A DNA stretch of 64,000 nt from Hymenobacter yonginensis (GCF_027625995.1 NZ_CP115396.1:4216501-4280500); one strand, 5' to 3'; positions 56,451 to 64,000 are shown, counted from the stretch's first letter. The notes: a model not told the origin generated them from the sequence alone. Made by a program: numbers and translations.

Positions 56451-58097
56451 CTAGATTTTCCGGGCCGTGTTGATGACGTTGACGCCGTTGAAGCGGGTAG
56501 TGCTGCTGCCGTGGCTCACGGCCGACACCTGGCTGGGCTGGCCCTTGCCGTCGAAGAAGGTGCCCAGGAAACGGTAGTCGGAGGCGTCGCAGGAGCCGGC
56601 GCAGGAGTTCCAGAACTCCTGGGTGTTGGCCTGGTAGGCCACGTCTTCGAGCATGCCCGTGATTTTGCCTTTCTCGATGGCATAGAACACTTTGCCGCCG
56701 AACTGAAAGTTGTAGCGCTGCTGGTCGATGGAGTAGGAACCCTCGCCGGCAATGTAGATGCCCTTGTCCACTTTGCTGATCATCTCGTCCACGCTCAGCT
56801 TTTCGGTGCCGGGGCGGAGGCTCACGTTGGGCATGCGCTGAAACTGCACGCTGCTCCAGGAGTCGGCGTAGCAGCAGCCGTCGGACTCGGTCTGGCCCAC
56901 AATGGCCGCCTGGTCGCGGATTTTCTGGTAGTTCACCAGCTTGCCTTCCTTGATGAGGTCCCACTCCTTGGTTTTCACGCCTTCATCATCGTAACCGACG
57001 GCGCCGAGGCTGCCCGGCTGCAGCTTGTCGGCCACAATGTTGACCTGCTTGGAGCCGTACGGAATGTTCTTGGCTTTCCATTCCAGCGTGGCGAAGGAGG
57101 TGCCGGCAAAATTGGCCTCGTAGCCCAGCACGCGGTCCAACTCCAGCGGGTGACCTACGCTTTCGTGAATCGTGAGGCCCAGGTGCGAAGGGTCCAGTAC
57201 GAGGTCGTACTTGCCGGGCGTTACGGATTTGCAGGTGAGCTTTTCCTTGGCTTGTTTGGCGGCCAAGGCGGCGTCTTCCAGCATGTCGTAGCGCTGCTTG
57301 TAGCCGATGACGCTAGTGCCCTGGGGGCCGGCCATCTTGTCGGCGGCGCGGGGCGTGAGGTACTCGTAGCCGAGGCCCATCGGCGAGGCCATGGCGCCGC
57401 GCGAGCGGAACTTGCCGGTTGTGCGGTCCACCACCGTCACGTCGAACGTGGGCCAGATGCGGTGGATGTCCTGGTCGATGTAGGAGCCGTCGGTGCTGGC
57501 GAAGTACTTCTGCTCGTTCACCTGAAACAGGGCCGAGTTGACGTAGCTGGCGCCGTTGCTGAGGGCCGCGCCATTGGCGGCCAGCAGCAGGTCCACCTTC
57601 TCCTTCACGGGCACCTCGGCGAAGTTGCGCTCAATAGGCGTCTTCCAGCTCACCTCGCCGTAGCCGCGCTGCGGGGCCAGCTGCACGGGCTGCTTCTGCA
57701 CCTTCTGGTTGGCTTTGGCAATGGCCACGGCCGTGCGGGCGGCTTCGGCCAGACCGGCCTCGGTTACGGTGTTGGTGGAGGCGAAGCCCCAGGCCCCGTT
57801 CACCAAGGCCCGCACACCCGCCCCGAAGCTCTCGGTGCTCACAATGTTCTGCACCTGCTTTTCGCGCGTAAACACGTACTGGTTGAGGTAGCGCCCGATG
57901 CGTACGTCGGTGTAGCTGGCACCGGCGGCTTTGGCGGCGTTGAGAGCCGCATCAGCCAGCCGCTTTTTCAGGGCCGGGTCGATGACGTCGAGCAGCTGCT
58001 CGGGCTCGACGAAGATGCCGCCCATGCCCGGCAGGCTGGGGAGCAGCAGACCGCCGGCCGCCAGGCCGGTGAGTCCCACAAAATCACGTCTTTTCAA
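56451..58097 (-). CDS. tldD: TldD-like metallopeptidase with Tat signal, copy 1
   Basis: 548 residues. Zinc motif HESVGH at 311-316 (HExxxH, as in TldD) and C-terminal FWNSCAGSCDASDYRFLG, which likely supplies the third ligand Cys. The N-terminus MKRRDFVGLTGLAAGGLLLP fits a twin-arginine signal, so the protein should leave the cytoplasm folded. Known TldD/PmbA heterodimers of E. coli trim leader peptides (microcin B17) and are cytosolic. Ends with SSTTRFNGVNVINTARKI, shared with the two other copies. A terminator at 58201-58234 precedes it, so it has its own promoter. Confidence 0.9.
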   Translation of the reverse strand: MKRRDFVGLTGLAAGGLLLPSLPGMGGIFVEPEQLLDVIDPALKKRLADAALNAAKAAGASYTDVRIGRYLNQYVFTREKQVQNIVSTESFGAGVRALVNGAWGFASTNTVTEAGLAEAARTAVAIAKANQKVQKQPVQLAPQRGYGEVSWKTPIERNFAEVPVKEKVDLLLAANGAALSNGASYVNSALFQVNEQKYFASTDGSYIDQDIHRIWPTFDVTVVDRTTGKFRSRGAMASPMGLGYEYLTPRAADKMAGPQGTSVIGYKQRYDMLEDAALAAKQAKEKLTCKSVTPGKYDLVLDPSHLGLTIHESVGHPLELDRVLGYEANFAGTSFATLEWKAKNIPYGSKQVNIVADKLQPGSLGAVGYDDEGVKTKEWDLIKEGKLVNYQKIRDQAAIVGQTESDGCCYADSWSSVQFQRMPNVSLRPGTEKLSVDEMISKVDKGIYIAGEGSYSIDQQRYNFQFGGKVFYAIEKGKITGMLEDVAYQANTQEFWNSCAGSCDASDYRFLGTFFDGKGQPSQVSAVSHGSSTTRFNGVNVINTARKI

Positions 58098-58200
58098 AGT
58101 GCGGAAAGGTTAGGGGGAGAAGGAATACACACGTCAGGCAATAGATGCGGCAACCGGGAGCAGGGTTGTTTGGCGCCGCCGTAATATTTGGAAAAGCTAA

Positions 58201-58234
58201 TAAAAAAAACCGCCCGGAAATGTCCGGGCGGTTT
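58201..58234 (-). terminator. Terminator between tldD copy 2 and copy 1
   Basis: AAACCGCCCGGA pairs with TCCGGGCGGTTT around AATG, with eight A before it on the plus strand (minus-strand T-run). It isolates the copy 1 pair from copy 2. Confidence 0.85.
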
Positions 58235-58261
58235 GGCGGGTCGGCCTGAAGCGCACAAGGC

Positions 58262-58355
58262 CGTCATGCTGAGCTTGCCAAAGCATCTCTACCGTTTCGT
58301 CTACACGACTGAGTTAGCCAGAGGTAGAGATGCTTCGACTTCGCTCAGCATGACG
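58262..58355. repeat. REPIN-type palindrome, asymmetric arms, family GTCATGCTGAGC
   Basis: The left arm CGTCATGCTGAGCTTGCCAA... pairs with the right arm at both ends, but the middles differ (left GCTTGCCAAAGC; right, read inverted, GCGAAGTCGAAGC). Related to the element at 49653. Confidence 0.85.
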
Positions 58356-58372
58356 TTCTGTGAACAGCAGCC

Positions 58373-60025
58373 TTAAATCTTCCTTGCAGTGTTGATGACG
58401 TTGACGCCGTTGAAGCGGGTGGTGCTGGAGCCGTGGCTCACGGCCGAGCTTTGCGAGGGCTGGCCTTTGCCGTCGTTGAAGAAGCCTGCCAGCCGATAAT
58501 CGGAGGCGTCGCAGGAGCCGGCGCAGGAGTTCCAGAACTCCAGCGTGTTGGTCTGGTAAGCCACGTCTTCGAGCATGCCCGTGATTTTTCCTTTCTCGAT
58601 GGCATAAAACACCTGCCCGCCGAACTGGGAGTTGTAGCGCTGCTGGTCGATGCTGAACGAGCCGTTGCCGGCAATGTAGATGCCCTTGTCCACCTTGCTT
58701 ACCATCTCGTCCACGCTCATCTTGGTGGGGCTGGGGCGCAGGCTGACGTTGGGCATGCGCTGGAACTGCACGTCGCGCCACGACTGCGAGTAGCAGCAGC
58801 CATCCGACTCAGTCTGGCCCACGATGGCCGCCTGGTCGCGGATTTTTTCATAGTCCACGAGCGTACCTTCCTTGATCAGGTCCCACTCCTTGGTTTTCAC
58901 ACCTTCGTCGTCATAGCCCACGGCGCCCAGCGAGCCGGGCTGCAGCTTATCGGCCACGATGTTGACCTGCTTGGAGCCGTAGGGCGTGCCTTTGGCTTTC
59001 CATTCCAGCGTGGCGAAGCTGGTACCGGCGTAATTAGCCTCGTAGCCCAGCACGCGGTCCAGCTCCAGCGGGTGGCCCACCGATTCGTGGATCGTGAGGC
59101 CCAGGTGGTGCGGGTCGAGCACGAGGTCGTACTTGCCGGGCGTCACGCTCTTGGCGGTCAGCTTCTGCTTCACCTGCTTGGTGGCGCGTACCACGTCTTC
59201 CAGGATGTCGTAGGAGTTGCGGTAGCCGAACACGTCGGACCCTTCGGGGCCGGCAATCTTGTCCTCCGCTTTGGGCGTGAGGTACTCGTAGCCCAGCCCC
59301 ATCGGCGCGCTCAGCGACTGCCGCGAGCGGAACTTGCCCGACGCCCGGTCGATGGCCGTCACGCCGAACGTGGGCCAGATGCGGTGCACGTCCTGGTCGA
59401 TGTAGGAGCCGTCGGTGCTGGCGAAGTACTTCTGCTCGTTCACCTGAAACAGCACCGAATTCACGAACGAAGCGCCGTTGTCGAGCGCCTTGGCGTTGGC
59501 GTTCAGCAACAGATCCACCTTGTCTTTGATGGGCACGGCAAAGGCGTTCTGCTGAATCGGGGCCTTCCAGCTCACCTCGCCAAACCCGCGCTGCGGGGCC
59601 AGCTGCACCGGCTGCTTCTGCACCTTGGAGTTTGCTTTGGCAATCTGCACGGCCAGCTGCGCGGCCTTGGCCAAGCCGGCTTCCGTCACGATGTTGGTGG
59701 AGGCAAAGCCCCAGGTGCCGTTGGCAATTACCCGGATGCCCGCCCCATAGCTCTCGGAGCTGACGATGTTCTGCACCTGCTTCTCGCGGGTGAACACGCC
59801 TTGGTTGAGGTAGCGCCCGATGCGCACGTCGGCGTAAGTAGCGCCAGCCGACTTGGCCGCATTCAGCGCCGCATCAGACAGCCGCTTCTTAATAGCAGGG
59901 TCGTCGGCTGCGTCCAGCAGACGCAGCGGGTCCACGGCCGTGCCTTCGCCGAAACCTGGAATAGTAGGCAGCAGCAAAGCGCCGGTAGCCAGGCCCGTAA
60001 GGCCTACAAAATCACGTCTTTTCAT
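58373..60025 (-). CDS. tldD: TldD-like metallopeptidase with Tat signal, copy 2
   Basis: 550 residues, by eye close to copies 1 and 3 (roughly four in five residues identical). Tat-type signal MKRRDFVGLTGLATGALLLP; zinc motif HESVGHPLELDR near residue 313; FWNSCAGSCDASDYRL near the end. Unlike the other two copies it is not followed directly by a pmbA-like gene. Its upstream neighbour on this strand is pmbA copy 2, separated by the GIY-YIG unit. The extra two residues lie in AADDPAIKKRL. Confidence 0.9.
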   Translation of the reverse strand: MKRRDFVGLTGLATGALLLPTIPGFGEGTAVDPLRLLDAADDPAIKKRLSDAALNAAKSAGATYADVRIGRYLNQGVFTREKQVQNIVSSESYGAGIRVIANGTWGFASTNIVTEAGLAKAAQLAVQIAKANSKVQKQPVQLAPQRGFGEVSWKAPIQQNAFAVPIKDKVDLLLNANAKALDNGASFVNSVLFQVNEQKYFASTDGSYIDQDVHRIWPTFGVTAIDRASGKFRSRQSLSAPMGLGYEYLTPKAEDKIAGPEGSDVFGYRNSYDILEDVVRATKQVKQKLTAKSVTPGKYDLVLDPHHLGLTIHESVGHPLELDRVLGYEANYAGTSFATLEWKAKGTPYGSKQVNIVADKLQPGSLGAVGYDDEGVKTKEWDLIKEGTLVDYEKIRDQAAIVGQTESDGCCYSQSWRDVQFQRMPNVSLRPSPTKMSVDEMVSKVDKGIYIAGNGSFSIDQQRYNSQFGGQVFYAIEKGKITGMLEDVAYQTNTLEFWNSCAGSCDASDYRLAGFFNDGKGQPSQSSAVSHGSSTTRFNGVNVINTARKI

Positions 60026-60038
60026 AGGAGAAAGGATA

Positions 60039-60119
60039 TTGTCATTCCGACGAAGGAGGAATCTGAGTTATACTTGAGAGTACAATTTTACCCAGATTCC
60101 TCCTCCGTCGGAATGACAA
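60039..60119. repeat. REPIN-type palindrome, family TTGTCATTCCGACG, left of the GIY-YIG gene
   Basis: TTGTCATTCCGACGAAGGAG... (60039-60067) and its inverse (60093-60119), one mismatch. Same orientation as the copy at 60442. Confidence 0.9.
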
Positions 60120-60138
60120 GATTCGAAAGCAAAAACCG

Positions 60139-60441
60139 ATGCGCTACCACCACTATTTCGTTTACATCGTGACCAATCCCAAGCGTACCGTCCTTTATAT
60201 CGGCGTCACCAACGACCTGGCCAGAAGACTGGAGCAGCATCTTGAAAACGAAGGCCGGAAACATACATTCGCCGGTCGCTACTTCTGCAATCTGCTGATG
60301 CATTGGGAAGCCTTCGGCGACATCAAACAGGCAATTGCGCGGGAAAAGGAAATCAAGGGATGGCGGCGCGAAAAAAAGGATGCGCTGATAGCTGCACATA
60401 GCCCGGAATGGCGGGATTTGCACCCCGATATCATCGGGTAA
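60139..60441 (+). CDS. GIY-YIG nuclease domain protein
   Basis: 100-residue single-domain nuclease of the UvrC/YhbQ-like GIY-YIG superfamily. FVYIVTNPKRTVLYIGVTND carries the two Tyr-bearing motifs; LARRLEQHL holds the catalytic Arg; IAREKEIKGWRREKKDALI the catalytic Glu with its usual basic context. All key residues are present, so it should be active. No DNA-binding domain is fused. It is on the plus strand inside a run of minus-strand genes, and its stop codon TAA is followed at once by a palindrome. Confidence 0.92.
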   Translation: MRYHHYFVYIVTNPKRTVLYIGVTNDLARRLEQHLENEGRKHTFAGRYFCNLLMHWEAFGDIKQAIAREKEIKGWRREKKDALIAAHSPEWRDLHPDIIG

Positions 60442-60521
60442 TTGTCATTCCGACGAAGGAGGAATCTGAGTGAAAACGTTCAACGGTTTCAACCAGATTC
60501 CTCGCTCCGCTCGGAATGACA
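60442..60521. repeat. REPIN-type palindrome, family TTGTCATTCCGACG, right of the GIY-YIG gene
   Basis: Left arm identical to that at 60039 for ~29 nt. Right arm CAGATTCCTCGCTCCGCTCG... is a different variant, so the arms match only at both ends. It ends 5 bp from the pmbA copy 2 stop codon and starts on the base after the GIY-YIG stop. Confidence 0.88.
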
Positions 60522-60525
60522 GTGC

Positions 60526-61860
60526 CTACACCGCGTCCGACAGGCTGGTGAACGTGAAGTCGCGGATCTTGAGCGGGGGCACGAGGTTGCCGCCCACGCG
60601 CACCGGCTTGCCGATGGCTTCCAGGTTGTTGAGCATGATAATCGGCGACTCGTTGAAGCGGAAGTTCTTCACCGGGTGCTTGATGCGGCCGTTTTCGATG
60701 TAGAAGGTTCCGTCGCGGGTGAGGCCGGTGTAGAGCAGCGTCTGTGGGTCGACGGGGCGGATATACCACAGGCGCGTCACGAGGATGCCCTTGGCCGTGC
60801 CCTTGATCATGTCCTGCACGCTCTGGGTGCCGCCTTCCATTACCCAGCCATCGGGGCGAGGCAGGTCGGGAATGCCAGCTTTCTGAGCCCAGAACCGCGA
60901 CGAGTACAGGTTCTTCACCACACCCTTCTCAATCCAAGTGGTTTTCTTCTGCGGGCGGCCGTCGCCGGAGAAGCTGAGGCTGGCAATTTCGGGGTTGGTA
61001 GGGTCGGAGTAAATGGTTACCCGCTCGTCGAAGAGCTTTTCGCCCTTCTTGTTGCCGCCGCCTTTTTTGCTCAGGAACGAGCGGCCTTCGTCGGCGCTGC
61101 GGGCGTCCATGGCGCTCATCAGGGCCTGCAGCAGCGAGGCATCGGTGTTGGCCACCAGGGCGGCCGGCTCCAGAATAACCGTGTATTTGCCGGGCTCCAG
61201 GGCCTTAGCGTTGCGCGACATGGCGGCCTTATCGGCGGCTACGCGGGTGAGGGCGGCGGCATCGAACTTGCCGGAGTCGTTGTAGTCGGCGGTGGCGTAG
61301 CCCGAGCCGGTACCGTCGGGCGTGCGCACCGTGATGCTGAACTCCAGGTTGGTGAGCTGCTGGTAGGCCTCCAGGCCCTTGCTGTTGCGCTTGGCGATGA
61401 AGGAGGCGCCGTCGTTGAGGAAGGCCGCCGACGAAAGCTTCTTCTCGTCGCAGATTTTCATGCTGGCTCCCACCTGCTGGGCGCGGTAGTCGGGCGTGAT
61501 GCCGGCCGTGCTGGCCGCGTACGACTTAGGTGCGGCCACGTACTGCTGGGCACCCAGGAAGGGCATGTACTCGGGGCTTTCGGGGGCGAGGCGTGCAATT
61601 TCCTCGGCCCGCTGCACGCAGCGGCGCAAGGTGGCGTCGTCGAACTCGTTGCAGGTAGCTACGCCGCTGCGCTTGCCGAAGCGTGCTTCCACGCCCAGGC
61701 TCACGTTATCCACGGCGCCGCTGGTGCTGATGGAGTTGCGGGCCGAGCGGACGTTGCCGCCGGTTTCGCCGGTGAGCGTGGCTTCACACTCGTCGGCGGT
61801 AGCAAAGCTCAGCACCTTTTTCAGGATAGCCTGCGCCTCGTCTTTGGAAAGAATTGCCAT
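60526..61860 (-). CDS. pmbA: PmbA/TldE-like protein, copy 2
   Basis: 444 residues, close to copy 1 along its length (MAILSKDEAQAILKKVLSFA, NVSLGVEARFGKRSGVATCN, PPLKIRDFTFTSLSDAV). No HExxxH and no signal peptide, thus a zinc-free, apparently cytosolic partner. The start is ATG 61860; a longer frame reaches into a repeat. It is 175 bp downstream of tldD copy 3. Its stop codon lies 5 bp from the palindrome beside the GIY-YIG gene. Confidence 0.88.
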   Translation of the reverse strand: MAILSKDEAQAILKKVLSFATADECEATLTGETGGNVRSARNSISTSGAVDNVSLGVEARFGKRSGVATCNEFDDATLRRCVQRAEEIARLAPESPEYMPFLGAQQYVAAPKSYAASTAGITPDYRAQQVGASMKICDEKKLSSAAFLNDGASFIAKRNSKGLEAYQQLTNLEFSITVRTPDGTGSGYATADYNDSGKFDAAALTRVAADKAAMSRNAKALEPGKYTVILEPAALVANTDASLLQALMSAMDARSADEGRSFLSKKGGGNKKGEKLFDERVTIYSDPTNPEIASLSFSGDGRPQKKTTWIEKGVVKNLYSSRFWAQKAGIPDLPRPDGWVMEGGTQSVQDMIKGTAKGILVTRLWYIRPVDPQTLLYTGLTRDGTFYIENGRIKHPVKNFRFNESPIIMLNNLEAIGKPVRVGGNLVPPLKIRDFTFTSLSDAV

Positions 61861-61916
61861 ATGGTTGATGTGCTGATGTTGGATGAGTGGATGGGCCCTA
61901 GCTGTAGTTGCCTCAC

Positions 61917-62025
61917 CCCAACCCCTCTCCAAAGGGAGAGGGGTTCTAGCTTTAGTGTTCTAGCTGGGCTATCTTTTTAGAGCTAGTTCCCCCCTCTCCC
62001 TTTGGAGAGGGGGCTAGGGGGGGAG
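61917..62025. repeat. CCCCAACCCCTCTCC-type repeats between tldD copy 3 and pmbA copy 2
   Basis: Two palindromes: AACCCCTCTCCAAAGGGAGAG... (61920-61943) and CCCCCTCTCCCTTTGGAGAG... (61990-62010), joined by a short spacer. The flank TAGCTGTAGTTGCCTCACCC matches the region at 56383. Confidence 0.75.
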
Positions 62026-62035
62026 GCCGCCGTTG

Positions 62036-63682
62036 CTATACTTTCCGGGCCGTGTTGATGACGTTGACGCCGTTGAAGCGGGTGGTGCTGGAGCCGTGGC
62101 TCACGGCCGATACCTGCGAGGGCTGGCCTTTGCCGTCGAAGAACGAGCCGAACAAGCGGTAGTCCGACTGGTCGCAGATAGCGTTGCAGCTGTTCCAGAA
62201 CTCCTGGGTATTGGCCTGGTAGGCCACGTCTTCGAGCATGCCCGCAATCTTGCCTTTCTCGATGGCATAAAACACCGTGCCGCCGAACTGGAAGTTGTAG
62301 CGTTGCTGGTCGATGCTGAACGAGCCGCGGCCGGCAATGTAGATGCCCTTGTCCACGCCTTTTACCATATCGTCCACGCTCATCTGCGAGGTGCCGGGCT
62401 TGAGGCTGATGTTGGCCATGCGCTGGAACTGCACATCCTGCCACGACTGCGCGTAGCAGCAGCCGTCGGAGTGGTCCTGGCCCACGATGTGCGCCTGGTC
62501 GCGGGTTTTCTGGTAGTCCACCAGCTTGCCTTCCTTGATGATGTCCCACTGGCCGGTTTTCACGCCCTCATCGTCGTAGCCGACGGCGCCGAGGCTGCCC
62601 GGTTGGGTTTTGTCGGCCACAATGTTCACTAGCTTGGAGCCGTAGGGCGCGTTCTTAGCTTTCCACTCCAGCGTGGCGAAGCTGGTGCCGGCGTAGTTGG
62701 CCTCGTAGCCCAGCACGCGGTCCAGCTCGGTGGCGTGCCCGATGCTTTCGTGGATGGTCAGGCCCAAGTGATTAGGGTCGAGCACGAGGTCGTACTTGCC
62801 CGGCGTCACACTCTTGGCCGTCAGCTTTTCTTTAGCCTGCTTGGCCGCCAGGGCGGCATCTTCCAGGATGTCGTAGGAGTTGCGGTAGCCCACCAGACCG
62901 GTACCGGCCGGCCCGTTGATGCGGTCGGCGGCTTTGGGCGTGAGGTACTCGTAGCCCAAACCCATCGGCGCGCTCAGGGCCTCGCGGGTGCGGAACTTGC
63001 CGGTGCTGCGGTCAATTGCCGTGGCGCTGAACGTGGGCCAAATGCGGTGAATGTCCTGGTCGATGTAAGAGCCGTCGGTGCTGGCGAAATACTTCTGCTC
63101 GTTGATCTGGAACAGCGACGAATTCACGAACGACGCGCCGTTGTCGAGGGCCTTGGCGTTGGCAGCCAGCAGCAACTCCACTTTCTCTTTCACGGGCACC
63201 TCGAAAGAGTTCTTCTCTATGGGTGTTTTCCAGCTTACCTCGCCGTAGCCATTCTGCGGCGCCAGCTTCACCTGGTCTTTCTGCACTTTGGCGTTGGCCT
63301 TGGCAATCTGCACGGCCAGCTGCGCGGCCTTGGCCATGCCGGCCTCGGTCACGGTGTTGGTGGAAGCAAAACCCCAGGTGCCGTTGGCAATTACCCGGAT
63401 ACCGGCCCCGTAGCTTTCCCCGCTGGCAATGTTCTGCACCTGCTTTTCGCGGGTGAAGATGCTCTGATTGAGGTAGCGCCCGATGCGCACGTCGGCGTAA
63501 GTGGCGCCGGCGGCTTTGGCCGCGTTCAGGGCCGCATCGGCCAGCCGCTTCTTGATGGCCGGGTCTACGGTTTCCAGTAGCCTGAGCGGATCAACAGGTG
63601 TCGCGCTCAGGCCCGGAATGGCGGGCAGAAACAGGGCGCCGGTTGCCAGGCCGGTGAGGCCCACAAATTCGCGTCTTTTCAA
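62036..63682 (-). CDS. tldD: TldD-like metallopeptidase with Tat signal, copy 3
   Basis: 548 residues. Tat-type signal MKRREFVGLTGLATGALFLP; zinc motif HESIGHATELDR at 311; FWNSCNAICDQSDYRLFG near the C-terminus. Compared with the other copies it has ATEL for PLEL after the motif and NAICDQ for AGSCDA, both small. First gene of the whole minus-strand cluster. No promoter box of TAnnTTTG type is clear in the 119 bp before it. Confidence 0.9.
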   Translation of the reverse strand: MKRREFVGLTGLATGALFLPAIPGLSATPVDPLRLLETVDPAIKKRLADAALNAAKAAGATYADVRIGRYLNQSIFTREKQVQNIASGESYGAGIRVIANGTWGFASTNTVTEAGMAKAAQLAVQIAKANAKVQKDQVKLAPQNGYGEVSWKTPIEKNSFEVPVKEKVELLLAANAKALDNGASFVNSSLFQINEQKYFASTDGSYIDQDIHRIWPTFSATAIDRSTGKFRTREALSAPMGLGYEYLTPKAADRINGPAGTGLVGYRNSYDILEDAALAAKQAKEKLTAKSVTPGKYDLVLDPNHLGLTIHESIGHATELDRVLGYEANYAGTSFATLEWKAKNAPYGSKLVNIVADKTQPGSLGAVGYDDEGVKTGQWDIIKEGKLVDYQKTRDQAHIVGQDHSDGCCYAQSWQDVQFQRMANISLKPGTSQMSVDDMVKGVDKGIYIAGRGSFSIDQQRYNFQFGGTVFYAIEKGKIAGMLEDVAYQANTQEFWNSCNAICDQSDYRLFGSFFDGKGQPSQVSAVSHGSSTTRFNGVNVINTARKV

Positions 63683-63800
63683 AAGAGTAAAGGTTTGGTG
63701 ATGGAGAGTGGAAGGACAGAGGAAGCAGGGTAACTAGCTGTTGCAATCTACTGACGCAACTGCGGTTTCAGGGCTGCATTCGTTCATAAAACCCACAATT

Positions 63801-64000
63801 TTATTGCCGATCCGGCAATTGCAGCAGACCCAGCAGATCCGCCGCAATACCTTCCCAGGGCTGGGCCAGATCCAGCGTGACCACGCGCACCGGGTGGCCG
63901 CCGAGCGTGTAGCGCACATCCAGGGTTTGGGCGGCGGCCGGGTAGAGCAGGATGCCTTCCAGCTGCTGGCCGGGCAGCGCGGGCTGGTTTTGCAGGTAGG
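63801..64000 (-). CDS. mcrC: McrC-like restriction-system subunit, 3' end only
   Basis: The last ~65 codons of a gene that runs off the right edge. The translated end reads LEGILLYPAAAQTLDVRYTL, then GHPVRVVTLDLAQPWEGIAA and DLLGLLQLPDRQ with a stop at 63803-63801. The GILLYP segment, the GH...V..LDL.QPW pattern and the ending resemble the C-terminus of McrC, the nuclease-linked partner of the GTPase McrB in modified-DNA restriction. Only the end is visible, so the family call is tentative but fits well. McrB would be expected upstream, outside the window. Confidence 0.7.
   Translation of the reverse strand, partial: YLQNQPALPGQQLEGILLYPAAAQTLDVRYTLGGHPVRVVTLDLAQPWEGIAADLLGLLQLPDRQ

Larger units (their letters stand above)
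60039..60521. mobile_element. Candidate mini-element: palindrome, GIY-YIG gene, palindrome
   Basis: Two same-family palindromes in direct orientation with only a GIY-YIG gene between. The unit is 483 bp and lies between pmbA copy 2 and tldD copy 2, which are otherwise in line. Its gene is on the opposite strand. Compare the stop-to-start distance here, 500 bp, with 101-175 bp at the other two tldD/pmbA junctions. No transposase and no obvious target-site duplication. Mobility is inferred. Confidence 0.45.

Noticed and set aside
56343..58184. Long plus-strand frames opposite the TldD copies (also 58433-60172 and 60676-61980)
   Set aside because: They recur opposite each paralogue because the coding strand is conserved. 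Their composition (Gly/Val/His/Ala-rich) is that of antisense frames.
56451..63682. Assembly artefact as the cause of the repeated tldD/pmbA genes
   Set aside because: The copies differ throughout in sequence, in gap content and in lengths, which points to real, aged duplication.

Overview
This is a gene-dense, GC-rich window with no rRNA, tRNA, integrase or phage genes that I could recognise. It looks like a pigmented, aerobic member of the Bacteroidota, most likely Hymenobacter or a close relative in the Cytophagales. The signs are a lycopene cyclase, a DUF1501 protein with a type IX secretion (T9SS) sorting domain, DUF2795, DUF4159, DUF4175 and PorT-like families, a LytTR regulator, -7 boxes of the Bacteroidota form TAnnTTTG with few Shine-Dalgarno sequences, and many long GC-rich terminators. 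The genus is inferred, not proven.

Layout. 1-8.5 kb: the 3' part of a kynurenine 3-monooxygenase gene, a LytTR regulator with a degenerate receiver, a PAP2-like membrane protein, rpoN, asnS, a Rof-like Rho-binding protein and a Rieske/FAD oxidoreductase. 8.5-12.6 kb: an alginate-type polysaccharide O-acetylation operon (one MBOAT and two AlgJ/AlgX-like proteins). 12.7-21.4 kb: two related secreted proteins, uvrA, a TMEM175-like channel, small lipoproteins, DUF4142 and ispD. 21.5-33.4 kb: queA, a MacB-like permease, a LOG-family protein, crtY, an orphan FecE-like ATPase, DUF2795, DUF349, ettA and a CPA1 antiporter. 33.9-42.1 kb: an M61 peptidase, a DUF1501/DUF1800 pair, and an ECF sigma factor next to an anti-sigma-like domain fused through a membrane helix to a trypsin-like protease. 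42.9-50.8 kb: a MoxR/DUF58/BatA/DUF4175 cluster. 50.9-54.9 kb: beta-barrel proteins and DUF4159. 55.0-63.7 kb: five TldD/PmbA-family genes (three TldD, two PmbA). The right edge holds the 3' end of an mcrC gene.

The DNA between genes is unusually rich in short dispersed palindromes of REPIN type (two inverted arms of about 25-33 nt around a spacer, roughly 80-105 bp overall). At least eight sequence families are present. Several begin on, or supply, the stop codon of the gene before them. One family forms two same-orientation copies around a lone GIY-YIG nuclease gene, on the opposite strand to the tldD/pmbA genes it interrupts.

The most interesting items are: (1) the TldD/PmbA cluster, in which all three zinc-site TldD proteins carry twin-arginine signal peptides but both PmbA partners lack any export signal; (2) the palindrome-GIY-YIG-palindrome unit inside it, a candidate minimal mobile element; (3) the single-protein anti-sigma/serine-protease fusion beside its sigma factor; and (4) the AlgJ/AlgX-like pair in which the usual catalytic Asp is Gly in both copies. 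Start sites were usually moved inward from the longest reading frame, using signal peptides, family N-termini and -7 boxes.
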